From an uncultured Rhodospirillales bacterium (GTDB taxonomy: Bacteria; Pseudomonadota; Alphaproteobacteria; Acetobacterales; Acetobacteraceae): a stretch of DNA of 40,965 bases. The notes under the pieces were generated by a model. It did no database searches, had not been told where the DNA came from, and saw only the letters and a program-made list of their open reading frames with translations. A program made the translations under genes and the position numbers. Positions within the stretch are counted from its first letter, which is position 1. Every line of letters starts with the position of its first letter. Location: the NCBI GenBank assembly GCA_903893975.1, contig CAITOL010000010.1:1-40965 (forward strand), read 5' to 3'. Positions 1-6,849 of this stretch are shown piece after piece.

Positions 1-599
1 CCCCGGATGGCCGGCCGCTGAACAGCCTGATGGCGGTCGCCGGGCCCGGCCCGATCACCGCCGCCTACGACAAATGGCATCTGGTGCCCTTCGGCGAATA
101 CGCGCCCAGTTGGATGCCTCTGCAAATCATGCTCGGCATGGGCAGCGGTTTTGCCGCCGGTAGCGGGCCCCAAACCCTCCACGTGCCCGGCCTGCCACCC
201 GTCGGCGTGCTCATTTGCTACGAGGCGATTTTCCCCGGCCAGATCGTCGATGCCGCCGATCGGCCGGACTGGCTCGCCAACGTCACCAATGACGCCTGGT
301 TCGGGGATAGCACCGGCCCGCGCCAACACCTCGCCGCCGCCCGGCTCCGCGCCATCGAGGAAGGTCTGCCGCTGATGCGCGCGGCCAATACCGGCATCAC
401 CGCCGGCTTCGACGCCTTCGGCCGCGAGCTCGGCCGCCTCGGCCTCAACACCCAGGGCCATCTGATCCTGAAGCTGCCTGGCGCGCTGCCCCCCACGCCG
501 TTCGCCCGCTTCGGTCGCCTCATCCCCGCCGCTTTGGCCCTGGCCTGCCTCGGTCTCGGCCTCGCTTTGCGCCGCAAGCACGCTCAGATACATTTTTGA
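1..599 (+). CDS. lnt: Apolipoprotein N-acyltransferase, C-terminal part (5' end outside window)
   Basis: Open from the left edge in the frame starting at base 3, so only the C-terminal ~198 residues are present. Lnt N-acylates the amino-terminal cysteine of lipoproteins in the periplasmic face of the inner membrane, the last step after Lgt and LspA. Of the Glu-Lys-Cys catalytic triad, the nitrilase-domain Lys is seen in a DKWHLVPFGEY motif (codon 72-74) and the nucleophilic Cys in LICYEAIFP (codon 216-218); the Glu lies outside the window. A final hydrophobic helix (about bases 510-575) is the usual C-terminal membrane anchor. An Xre-type regulator follows, as is common for alphaproteobacterial lnt, but the metK expected after that is absent. 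Lgt is encoded at 11240 on the same strand. Confidence 0.93.
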   Translation, partial: PDGRPLNSLMAVAGPGPITAAYDKWHLVPFGEYAPSWMPLQIMLGMGSGFAAGSGPQTLHVPGLPPVGVLICYEAIFPGQIVDAADRPDWLANVTNDAWFGDSTGPRQHLAAARLRAIEEGLPLMRAANTGITAGFDAFGRELGRLGLNTQGHLILKLPGALPPTPFARFGRLIPAALALACLGLGLALRRKHAQIHF

Positions 600-627
600 G
601 ACGAATCGCTAACATATTAACCAAACA

Positions 628-656
628 TTGACCATTAACGGTTGTGCTGCTAGGCT
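628..656 (+). promoter_or_regulatory. Putative sigma70-type promoter of the Xre-family gene
   Basis: TTGACC (628-633), a 17-base spacer, then TAGGCT (651-656), in an AT-rich patch just after lnt. The -35 is close to consensus; the -10 matches only three positions. It would give a leader of about 150 bases before the ATG at 815. An overlapping TTAA-N7-TTGA (617-631) resembles a CtrA half-pair with one mismatch. Confidence 0.45.
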
Positions 657-703
657 GAACTCAACCCGATTATCGAGGCGGGTCTTGTCCCATGAGACAC
701 TCT

Positions 704-720
704 GACCGGATTTTCCGGTC
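704..720 (+). repeat. Perfect 7-bp stem-loop in leader of the Xre-family gene
   Basis: GACCGGA (704-710) and TCCGGTC (714-720) are perfect inverted repeats around a TTT loop. A second small stem, GTCCC/GGGAC, lies near 771-785. Together they suggest a structured 5' leader upstream of the ribosome-binding site at 803-808. No known riboswitch class was recognised. Confidence 0.5.
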
Positions 721-814
721 GCAGATCGGCTCTGGGCGCCCCGTTCCTCTGGCCGGACACAGTGACGTTGGTCCCGTTCGGGGACGTTTGCGCCGTTCTG
801 GCGAGGAGAGCCGT

Positions 815-1291
815 ATGTCTATCGACGTCGATACCGGAGCGGAGCGACTGGAGAAGGAAACCCGGGTCAGCCCGGTGGACACCCATGTCGGCGCGCGCAT
901 CCGGCTGCGCCGCACCCTGATGGGCATGTCGCAGGAACGCCTCGGCGAATCGCTCGGCCTGACCTTTCAGCAGGTGCAGAAATACGAACGCGGCGTGAAC
1001 CGGGTCGGCGCCTCGCGGCTGTATGATCTGTCCCGCGTGCTCGATGTGCCGATCAGCTTCTTCTTCGATGATATGCCCGAACCGCTCGCCGGCATGTCCT
1101 CCGCCCCGGCCACCGGCAGCCGCCGGGTGTTTGGCTTCGCCGATGCGCAGGACAGTTTCGGCACCGGCGGCACCGATGACGCGCTCACCCGGCGGGAAAC
1201 GCTGGAACTGGTGCGCGCCTACTATAAAATTACCGACCCCTCGGTGCGTAAACGGGTGTTCGACCTGATCAAATCCATGGCCACCGAATAG
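815..1291 (+). CDS. Helix-turn-helix Xre-family transcriptional regulator
   Basis: 158-residue DNA-binding protein. An HTH_3/Xre domain spans about residues 26-81: ARIRLRRTLMGMSQERLGES opens it, QQVQKYERGVNRV is the recognition-helix region, and LDVPISFFF closes it, as in the alphaproteobacterial regulator usually found between lnt and metK. The C-terminal half is low-complexity followed by a helical tail (RETLELVRAYYKI). The ATG at 815 was chosen because GAGGAG lies six bases upstream; an ATG at 692 is in frame but has no good ribosome-binding site and would add a non-conserved extension. It follows lnt after a 215-base structured gap. Targets are unknown. Confidence 0.9.
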   Translation: MSIDVDTGAERLEKETRVSPVDTHVGARIRLRRTLMGMSQERLGESLGLTFQQVQKYERGVNRVGASRLYDLSRVLDVPISFFFDDMPEPLAGMSSAPATGSRRVFGFADAQDSFGTGGTDDALTRRETLELVRAYYKITDPSVRKRVFDLIKSMATE

Positions 1292-1299
1292 CTGTGCCG

Positions 1300-1329
1300 C
1301 CGCCCCGGCAGCCTCGGGCGCGGTTTTTT
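1300..1329 (+). terminator. Rho-independent terminator after the Xre-family gene
   Basis: GC-rich stem CCGCCCCG-type left arm (1300-1307) pairs with CGGGCGCGG (1315-1323) with a one-base bulge, followed immediately by six T residues (1324-1329). It closes the lnt-regulator unit and separates it from pgsA. Confidence 0.75.
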
Positions 1330-1379
1330 ACCAAACCATGGGCTGACCCGGCGCCGATCATGCCCTATGGTCGCGCCAC

Positions 1380-1979
1380 ATGCTGTCCGATCTCCCCAAT
1401 CTGCTGACCCTTTCGCGCATCGTCGCCATCCCGCTGATGGTGGTGCTGGCCGCGTTCCGCACCCCGGCGACCGATCTGGCCGCCTGCACCGTGTTCGGCC
1501 TCGCCGGCATCACCGATTACTTCGATGGCAAGCTGGCGCGGGACTGGAAGCAGACCTCCGATCTCGGCCGCATGCTGGACCCGATTGCCGATAAACTGCT
1601 GGTCGCCGCCGCCCTGATGATGGTGATCGGCATGGGCCGGATGAGCGGGCCGAGCCTGTATCCGGCGATCGTGATCATGCTGCGGGAAATCCTGGTCAGC
1701 GGCCTGCGCGAATATCTGGCCGGCGTGCGCGTCGGCCTGCCGGTCACCCGGCTCGCCAAATGGAAAACCGGCTTCCAGATGGGCGCGCTCGGCTCCCTGC
1801 TCGGCGGAGACACCGCGGCCCCGCTGGTATGGCTACAATTTCTGCCGGTCACCCTGATCGGCGAACTGATGTTATGGGTCGCCGCCGCCCTCACCCTGGT
1901 CACCGGGTGGGATTACCTGACCGCCGGCCTGCGCCATGCCGCGGCCCCGAACCCGACGATCCCGAACCACGAAGCATGA
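1380..1979 (+). CDS. pgsA: CDP-diacylglycerol--glycerol-3-phosphate 3-phosphatidyltransferase
   Basis: 199-residue integral membrane enzyme making phosphatidylglycerophosphate from CDP-diacylglycerol and glycerol-3-phosphate, the committed step to phosphatidylglycerol and cardiolipin. The complete CDP-alcohol phosphatidyltransferase signature D-x2-DG-x2-AR-x8-G-x3-D-x3-D is present: D46, D49, G50, A53, R54, G63, D67 and D71. Hydrophobic segments flank it (about 11-30, 73-90, 95-115, 150-185). Length is normal for PgsA. The choice of PgsA over other CDP-alcohol transferases rests on N-terminal PNLLTLSRIVAIPL and on length. A lipoprotein gene and the moaD-moaE pair follow on the same strand. 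Confidence 0.93.
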   Translation: MLSDLPNLLTLSRIVAIPLMVVLAAFRTPATDLAACTVFGLAGITDYFDGKLARDWKQTSDLGRMLDPIADKLLVAAALMMVIGMGRMSGPSLYPAIVIMLREILVSGLREYLAGVRVGLPVTRLAKWKTGFQMGALGSLLGGDTAAPLVWLQFLPVTLIGELMLWVAAALTLVTGWDYLTAGLRHAAAPNPTIPNHEA

Positions 1980-2011
1980 CCACCCCCCCTCGATTCTTCA
2001 GGGTTCGCTGC

Positions 2012-2017
2012 TATAAG
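2012..2017 (+). promoter_or_regulatory. Possible -10 element (TATAAG) upstream of lipoprotein gene
   Basis: TATAAG 64 bases upstream of the ATG at 2081, in the 101-base gap after pgsA. No good -35 is visible (about TCGATT at 1990-1995), so the call is weak. Confidence 0.3.
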
Positions 2018-2080
2018 CAGGCTGGTATTTGCTCCATCCAGGCGCCGACACGGTCTATTGGCCAGAAGGAAGTTTGATAG

Positions 2081-2689
2081 ATGATCCGCTCCCCGCTCCT
2101 CCGCCCGGCGCTGCTCGGCGCAACCCTGTTGCTCTCGGCATGCAGCGGGATGGAAAATCCGGTCGGAACGCTGGGCGACATGTTGATCAGCCCGTCTGAA
2201 ATGTTCGGCAACCCCCTGGTCGGCTCCGGCACCTTGCTGGGGGATACGTCCAGCTTCTCGCTGAACCCGAACCGCCCGGTCAGCGACGCACCGAACGTCA
2301 ACCGCGTGCTCGGCAAAGGCTATGAGCAGGACCCGCTGTTGCCAGAAGGCGGCAATGTGTGGCCCGGCCCGCTGCCGCCGGCCAAAACCATGTCCGACCT
2401 GCAAAAGGAAGGCCCGTTGGGCGAAGACGCCACGCCGGAACCGGCCGCAGCGCCCTCCGCGGTTCCGGCCAAGCCCGCCGCCAGCAAAACCAGCCAGGCC
2501 ACCCCGCGCGCCAGCGGCCGCGTGCTGCAAACCCCGGCCGGTCCGGGCGTGGTCAGCGTCGGGGCCGATGGCAAGGAAACCATCCTGCTGCCCAACGGCC
2601 AGAAGGGCACCGTCGCCCCGGCCGGCAGCGGTACGGCGACGGTGAAACTGCCGGACGGCCGCAGCTACACGGTCGCCGACCCGCGCTGA
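2081..2689 (+). CDS. Predicted lipoprotein, function unknown
   Basis: 202 residues. A type II signal peptide is clear: a basic start, a hydrophobic core and lipobox LLSAC with Cys21 as the lipidated residue; SGMEN follows, with no Asp at +2, so outer-membrane sorting is possible. The middle is rich in Pro and Ala (about 110-150, disorder-like). The C-terminal 55 residues form a compact Gly- and Val-rich unit with two similar strands, ETILLPNGQKGTVAP and ATVKLPDGRSYTVAD, possibly a small beta repeat. An AAGGAAG ribosome-binding site precedes the ATG. It sits between pgsA and moaD with only six bases to moaD. I recognise no family beyond the lipoprotein class. Confidence 0.8.
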   Translation: MIRSPLLRPALLGATLLLSACSGMENPVGTLGDMLISPSEMFGNPLVGSGTLLGDTSSFSLNPNRPVSDAPNVNRVLGKGYEQDPLLPEGGNVWPGPLPPAKTMSDLQKEGPLGEDATPEPAAAPSAVPAKPAASKTSQATPRASGRVLQTPAGPGVVSVGADGKETILLPNGQKGTVAPAGSGTATVKLPDGRSYTVADPR

Positions 2690-2695
2690 ACGGCG

Positions 2696-2965
2696 ATGTC
2701 CGCCGCACGCTCGGTCAAGCTGCTGTATTTCGCCTGGCTGCGGGAACGCGTCGGCGTCGCGGAGGAAGATCTGGCTTTGCCGGCAACGGTGGCAACCGTC
2801 GCCGACCTGCTGGTCTGGCTGCCCCAGCGCAGCCCTGGCCATGCCGCCGCCTTCGCCACCACCGCAACCGTGCGCTGCGCGGTCAACCAGGATTTCGCCA
2901 CCCCGGACACCGCGCTCAGCGCCGGGGACGAAATCGCCTTCTTCCCCCCGGTCACCGGTGGCTGA
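2696..2965 (+). CDS. moaD: Molybdopterin synthase small (sulfur carrier) subunit
   Basis: 89-residue ubiquitin-fold sulfur carrier ending in the diagnostic Gly-Gly (PPVTGG), which is thiocarboxylated and donates sulfur to precursor Z in molybdopterin synthesis. KLLYFAWLRERVG at the start and GDEIAFFPPVTGG at the end are typical of MoaD. moaE follows after one intervening base, so the two subunits of the heterotetramer are translated together. Normal family length is 80-90. The six-base gap to the upstream lipoprotein gene suggests co-transcription. Confidence 0.95.
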   Translation: MSAARSVKLLYFAWLRERVGVAEEDLALPATVATVADLLVWLPQRSPGHAAAFATTATVRCAVNQDFATPDTALSAGDEIAFFPPVTGG

Positions 2966-2966
2966 C

Positions 2967-3422
2967 ATGGCCACAATCCGCGTCCAGACGGCGGATTTCT
3001 CCATCGGCGCCGAATACGCGGTCCTGCTTGCCGGCCGCACCGATATTGGCGGCCTCGCCAGCTTCATCGGCACCGTGCGCGACAGCGCCAAAGGCCGGCC
3101 GATCACCGCGATGACGCTGGAACACTACCCCGGCATGACCGAAGCCGCGATGACCCGCATCGCCGCCGAAGCCGCCCGGCGCTGGGACCTGCTCGGCATC
3201 ACCCTCATCCACCGCGTCGGCACCTTGCACCCTGGCGATAACATCGTCCTGGTGCTCGCCGCCTGCGCGCATCGCCAAGCCGCACTGGATGCCACCGGCT
3301 TCCTGATCGACTGGCTGAAGACCAAAGCCCCGTTCTGGAAAAAGGAAACCTTCGTGGACGGGACAGAATCCTGGGTTGAAGCCCGCGCCGATGACGAACA
3401 GGCCGCCGACCGCTGGGCCTGA
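2967..3422 (+). CDS. moaE: Molybdopterin synthase catalytic (large) subunit
   Basis: 151-residue catalytic subunit that transfers sulfur from MoaD-COSH to cyclic pyranopterin monophosphate. Conserved elements seen: FIGTVRD (33-39), LEHYPGM (51-57), HRVGTLHPGD (82-91), AHRQAALDA (101-109), and the active-site stretch KTKAPFWKKE (118-127), whose K118 and K125 correspond to the essential lysines of the E. coli enzyme. The ATG at 2967 is one base after the moaD stop; longer in-frame extensions read through moaD and were rejected. The stop codon overlaps the next gene's ATG. Confidence 0.95.
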   Translation: MATIRVQTADFSIGAEYAVLLAGRTDIGGLASFIGTVRDSAKGRPITAMTLEHYPGMTEAAMTRIAAEAARRWDLLGITLIHRVGTLHPGDNIVLVLAACAHRQAALDATGFLIDWLKTKAPFWKKETFVDGTESWVEARADDEQAADRWA

Positions 3423-4735
3423 TGCGCCGCCCCGCCGCGATCCTGCTCGGCGCCCTGCTCCTCGCGTGGCCGGCTTTGCTCAACCGCTACCCGATTCTGT
3501 TCAGCGACACCCACGCCTTCCTCATCCAGGCCGGCGACTGGCGGATGATCTGGGATAAGCCCTTCGCCTACGGCCCGTTTCTGCGCCTGCTGCACCAAGG
3601 CGTCTCGCTCTGGGGGCCGCTTGCCGGGCAAGTGCTGCTGCTGTCCTGGCTGCTCGCCCGCGTGACCGCCGCGCCGCCATGGCGCCATGTCGGGCTCTGC
3701 GCCGCTCTGGCGCTTTGCACCGCCGCGCCGTGGGTCGCCGATCTGCTGATGCCCGATATCTTCGCGCCCATTACCGTGCTGGCGCTGTATCTGCTGGCCA
3801 CCGAGCCGCGTTGCAGCCCGGCCGTGCTGGTGCTGGCCGCCTTCGCCATCGCCAGCCACCTCTCCCACCTCGTCCTCGCCGCCGCCTGCATCGCCGTGCT
3901 GCTGCTGCTGACCCGGCGCTGGCGCGTCACCCTGCCGCTGCTCCTGGCCCTTGCCACCCTGGCCACCAGCAACCTCGCCTTCTACCAGCGGCTCGCCATC
4001 TCCCCCTACGGCGCCGTCTTCGCCCTGGCGCGAATGACCGCGGACGGCATCATCGCTCCGGTGCTGGCCGCCGCCTGCCCGCAAAGCGGCTGGTCGCTCT
4101 GCGCCTGGCAGGACCGGCTGCCCACCGACAGCGACCGCTTCCTCTGGAACGCCGACGGCCCGGTCTGGACCCATCCGGGCGGCGCCATCGGCCTCGCCCC
4201 GGAAGCACAAGCCATCATCACCCAAGCCATCCGCACCGCCCCGGCCGCCGTCAGCACCGCCGCCATCGCCAACACCCTGCGCCAACTCACCCGCGTCAGC
4301 CTGGGCGACACGCTGGGTCCGGACTGGCTCGAAGGCTCGGTCACCAACAGCCTGACGCAATATTTCGGCCCGGACGAGTTGCCCCGCTTCCGCGCCAGCC
4401 GTCAGGCCGCCGACAGCCTCGCCGCCTGGGCCACGCCGCTCAACCCGCTGCACGCTGCCAACCTTGTCCTCGGCAGCCTCGCCACCGCCTGGCTCGCCTG
4501 GCGCCAGCGCCGCACCCCAGCCGGCACCCTGGCACTGCTGATCCTGCTCGCACTGCCCGCCAACGCCTTCGCCACCGGCGCGCTGTCCGGCCCGCATGAC
4601 CGCTACCAGGCCCGCATCGCCTGGCTGGTGCTGCTGCCGCCTTTGGCCCGTTGGGCTACACGGCGAAATGCCGCTCCACCGCCGCCGGTTCCATCCGCAC
4701 AACCTGCTCGTATTCCGTCAGCAGCGCCGCGGTGA
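3422..4735 (+). CDS. Polytopic membrane protein, possible GT-C-fold transferase, function unknown
   Basis: 437 residues with a hydrophobic N-terminal helix and about eight to ten further membrane segments, a long extramembrane stretch (about 215-330), a C-terminal GPHDRYQARIAWL motif and a Pro/Ala-rich tail. The first loop carries an acidic FSDTHAFL motif soon after helix 1, the position where GT-C enzymes of the ArnT/PMT type keep catalytic acidic residues. That resemblance is inference only. The ATG overlaps the moaE stop by one base, implying co-transcription, yet no molybdenum-related function is evident. The last 80 bases overlap the convergent ilvE gene; the tail there is low-complexity and may be dispensable. 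Confidence 0.7.
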   Translation: MRRPAAILLGALLLAWPALLNRYPILFSDTHAFLIQAGDWRMIWDKPFAYGPFLRLLHQGVSLWGPLAGQVLLLSWLLARVTAAPPWRHVGLCAALALCTAAPWVADLLMPDIFAPITVLALYLLATEPRCSPAVLVLAAFAIASHLSHLVLAAACIAVLLLLTRRWRVTLPLLLALATLATSNLAFYQRLAISPYGAVFALARMTADGIIAPVLAAACPQSGWSLCAWQDRLPTDSDRFLWNADGPVWTHPGGAIGLAPEAQAIITQAIRTAPAAVSTAAIANTLRQLTRVSLGDTLGPDWLEGSVTNSLTQYFGPDELPRFRASRQAADSLAAWATPLNPLHAANLVLGSLATAWLAWRQRRTPAGTLALLILLALPANAFATGALSGPHDRYQARIAWLVLLPPLARWATRRNAAPPPPVPSAQPARIPSAAPR

Positions 4736-5555
4736 TCCGCGCCGGGGTGTAGTGCAACCCGGCGATCTCGCGCACCGGCGTCACCTCGGCCCCGGTGCCC
4801 ACCAGCATCACCTCACTGGCGCGCGGCAATTCCTCTGGCATAATCGCCCGCTCCACCACCTTGATCTGCTGGCGCCGGGCAATATCCATCACCGTGCGGC
4901 GGGTAATCCCGTCGAGGAAGCAATCCGGCACCGGCGTGTGCAATTCACCATCGAACACGAAAAACACATTCGCCCCCGTGGCCTCCGCCACCCGGCCGCG
5001 CCAGTCCAGCATCAGCGCGTCCTGAAACCCCTTGGCCTCGGCGGCATGCTTAGACAACGTGCCGATCATATACAGCCCCGCCGCCTTCGATGCCGTCGGC
5101 GCGGTTTCCGGATGCGGCCGCTTCCACTCCGCCATATCCAGCCGGATGCCCGCCATACGGTCGGCGAACATCGCCGGCCACGCCCAAGTGGCAATGGCGA
5201 CGTGGATTTTCGACGGCTGCGCCGCCACCGCCATCATCTCTGACCCACGCCAGGCAACCGGGCGCACATAGGCATCCACCATGCCATTGGCCGCAATCAC
5301 CTGCCGGCAGGCGTCATCAATTTCCTCAACCGTGTACGGAATTTCAAACCCCAGCAGCCGCGCGGACCGAAACAACCGCTCCGTATGCGCGCGCAGTTTG
5401 AAAATATGCCCGGCATAGGCGCGCTCACCCTCGAAAATGGCGCTAGCATAGTGCAAACCATGCGACAGCACATGCAGCTTGGCATCCCGCCAAGGCCGCA
5501 GCGCGCCATCGTACCAAATCTGACCATCGCGATCGTCGAAAGGAATGAGCGTCAC
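4656..5555 (-). CDS. ilvE: Branched-chain amino acid aminotransferase
   Basis: 299-residue fold-type IV PLP enzyme interconverting Val, Leu, Ile and their 2-oxo acids with glutamate/2-oxoglutarate. The PLP-binding lysine is K157 in PTASKAAGLY, the cofactor-contacting Glu lies in VAEATGANVFF, and YASAIFEGERAY (36-47) and ITRRTVMDIA are IlvE hallmarks. Length is normal. IlvE is preferred to D-amino-acid transaminase or aminodeoxychorismate lyase because of these motifs. It is divergent from a MarR regulator across a 91-base gap holding promoters and a perfect inverted repeat, which suggests control by that regulator. The 3' end overlaps a convergent membrane-protein gene by 80 bases. Confidence 0.94.
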   Translation of the reverse strand: MTLIPFDDRDGQIWYDGALRPWRDAKLHVLSHGLHYASAIFEGERAYAGHIFKLRAHTERLFRSARLLGFEIPYTVEEIDDACRQVIAANGMVDAYVRPVAWRGSEMMAVAAQPSKIHVAIATWAWPAMFADRMAGIRLDMAEWKRPHPETAPTASKAAGLYMIGTLSKHAAEAKGFQDALMLDWRGRVAEATGANVFFVFDGELHTPVPDCFLDGITRRTVMDIARRQQIKVVERAIMPEELPRASEVMLVGTGAEVTPVREIAGLHYTPARITAALLTEYEQVVRMEPAAVERHFAV

Positions 5556-5577
5556 GGGACCAATCTCCGCAATATTA

Positions 5578-5604
5578 TTGCCATTTCAAGCTCCGAACTA
5601 TAAT
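5578..5604 (+). promoter_or_regulatory. Candidate promoter for the marR-response regulator-kinase operon
   Basis: TTGCCA (5578-5583), a 15-base spacer and a perfect TATAAT (5599-5604). The spacer is shorter than optimal. Transcription would begin near 5611, immediately before the inverted repeat at 5616-5636. On the opposite strand TTGACG (inside the repeat) and TATAGT (15-base spacer) could serve ilvE. Confidence 0.5.
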
Positions 5605-5615
5605 AGACTTTATCC

Positions 5616-5636
5616 TACGTCAACAATCCTGACGTA
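5616..5636. promoter_or_regulatory. Perfect inverted repeat, likely MarR-type operator
   Basis: TACGTCA (5616-5622), a 7-base spacer, TGACGTA (5630-5636): perfect 7-bp arms, centre-to-centre 14 bases, in the ilvE/marR divergent gap and 11 bases before the marR start. Size and symmetry fit a MarR dimer. The position overlaps the predicted start of marR transcription and the possible -35 of ilvE, so binding could block both. Confidence 0.6.
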
Positions 5637-5646
5637 AATTCGAAGA

Positions 5647-6135
5647 ATGCCAGTCATGCCCGACACGCCTGCCCAGCCGAACGAAGCCGACATCCGCCTC
5701 GCCCAGGACATGCTGTTCTTCGCCTATCGCGACTTCACCAACGCCGCCGATGTCATCCTGGCGGAGCTCGGCCTGGGCCGGGCGCATCACCGGGCCCTGC
5801 ATTTCATCGGCCGGATGCCCGGCATGCCCGTCAGCGATCTGCTGTCGATCCTGCGCATCACCAAGCAAAGCCTGGCGCGGGTGCTGAATGAGCTGGTGGC
5901 GCGCGATTACGTCGCCCAGCACCAGGGCCGCACCGACCGGCGGCAACGCCTGCTCCGCCTCACCCCCGCCGGCCAGGCGCTGGAACGCCGCCTGTTCCAA
6001 CGCCAGCGCGACCGCATCGCCGCCGCCTACGCCGCCGAACCGCAGGCGGTGGATGGCTTTCGCACCATCATGCGCGGCATAATGGACGAAAGCGCCCGGA
6101 TTTATATCGACGAGGCCGAACACCCGTCCCGCTGA
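5647..6135 (+). CDS. petP: MarR-family transcriptional regulator (PetP-like)
   Basis: 162-residue winged-helix regulator. Residues about 30-120 hold the MarR fold: HHRALHFIGRMPGMPVSDLL (helices 2-3), ITKQSLARVLNELVARDYV (recognition helix) and the wing GRTDRRQRLLRLTPAG, with the family DxRxR pattern. It lies just before an OmpR-type response regulator, the arrangement of petP-petR described in Rhodobacter capsulatus, so the symbol is by context plus family and is provisional. An alternative ATG four codons downstream is possible. Divergent from ilvE, it probably binds the inverted repeat at 5616-5636 and so regulates itself and perhaps ilvE. The ligand is unknown. Confidence 0.85.
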   Translation: MPVMPDTPAQPNEADIRLAQDMLFFAYRDFTNAADVILAELGLGRAHHRALHFIGRMPGMPVSDLLSILRITKQSLARVLNELVARDYVAQHQGRTDRRQRLLRLTPAGQALERRLFQRQRDRIAAAYAAEPQAVDGFRTIMRGIMDESARIYIDEAEHPSR

Positions 6136-6147
6136 GGAGCCCGCCCG

Positions 6148-6849
6148 ATGTCGAACGACGCCCTGGTCCTGGTAGTCGATGACGACGAACAGTTGCGCAG
6201 CCGCCTGCAACGCTACCTGCTCAGCAACGGCTTCCGCGTCAGCACCGCCGACAGCGCCGCCAGCGCCCGCAACAGCCTGCGCGTGCTGCAACCCGACCTG
6301 ATCGTGCTCGACGTCACCATGCCCGGTGAAACCGGGCTGCACCTCACCGAAGCCCTGCGCGAAGACCGCAACGACACGCCCATCCTGCTGCTCACCGCGC
6401 GCGGCGACCCGGAAGACCGCATCGCCGGGCTGGAAGCGGGCGCGGATGACTATCTCGGCAAGCCGTTTGAACCGAAAGAACTGCTGCTGCGCATCCGCGC
6501 CATGCTCCGGCGCGCCAATCTGGCGCCGCCCCCGGCCGGCCCCGCCAGCGGCCCGGTGCAGCTCGGCGCGCTCCTGTTCGACCCGGCGCGCGGCGAACTG
6601 CGCGGCGCCAGCGGCATCATCCGCCTCACCGCCGGGGAAGCCGCCCTGCTCGGCGCCCTCGCCAACCGGCCCAATGAAACCCTCACCCGCGAAGACATCG
6701 CCCGCACGCTCGATATGGACGAAGCCGGCGAACGCGCGATCGACGTGCAGGTGACCCGCCTGCGCCGCAAGATCGAGGCCGACCCGCGCGAGCCGCGCTT
6801 CCTGCACACCATCCGTGGCCGCGGCTACACCTTAAAGCCCGGCCTGTGA
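6148..6849 (+). CDS. petR: OmpR/PhoB-family two-component response regulator (PetR-like)
   Basis: 233 residues: receiver domain (about 5-118) and winged-helix DNA-binding domain (about 138-230). Receiver residues are complete: acidic D11-D13, phosphoacceptor D55 in LIVLDVTMPG, T83 and K105 in GKPFEP. The effector domain ends in LRRKIEADPREPRFLHTIRG-like sequence followed by GYTLKP, typical of OmpR. It lies 12 bases after the MarR gene, and its TGA overlaps the GTG start of the kinase by four bases, so the kinase is its likely partner. PetR of R. capsulatus is the nearest characterised name I can attach. Target genes cannot be read from the sequence. Confidence 0.92.
   Translation: MSNDALVLVVDDDEQLRSRLQRYLLSNGFRVSTADSAASARNSLRVLQPDLIVLDVTMPGETGLHLTEALREDRNDTPILLLTARGDPEDRIAGLEAGADDYLGKPFEPKELLLRIRAMLRRANLAPPPAGPASGPVQLGALLFDPARGELRGASGIIRLTAGEAALLGALANRPNETLTREDIARTLDMDEAGERAIDVQVTRLRRKIEADPREPRFLHTIRGRGYTLKPGL

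Noticed and set aside
692-814. In-frame N-terminal extension of the Xre regulator from ATG 692
   Set aside because: No ribosome-binding site, and the extension runs through stem-loop sequence; GAGGAG fits ATG 815.
1913-3106. Long open frame on the minus strand opposite pgsA, lipoprotein and moaD
   Set aside because: Low-complexity Gly/Arg/Ala translation typical of antisense frames in GC-rich DNA; the plus-strand genes have clear family motifs.
3125-4702. 525-residue minus-strand open frame opposite moaE and the membrane protein
   Set aside because: Gln/Gly/Ala-rich shadow without motifs; moaE is certain and the membrane protein has normal hydrophobic helices.
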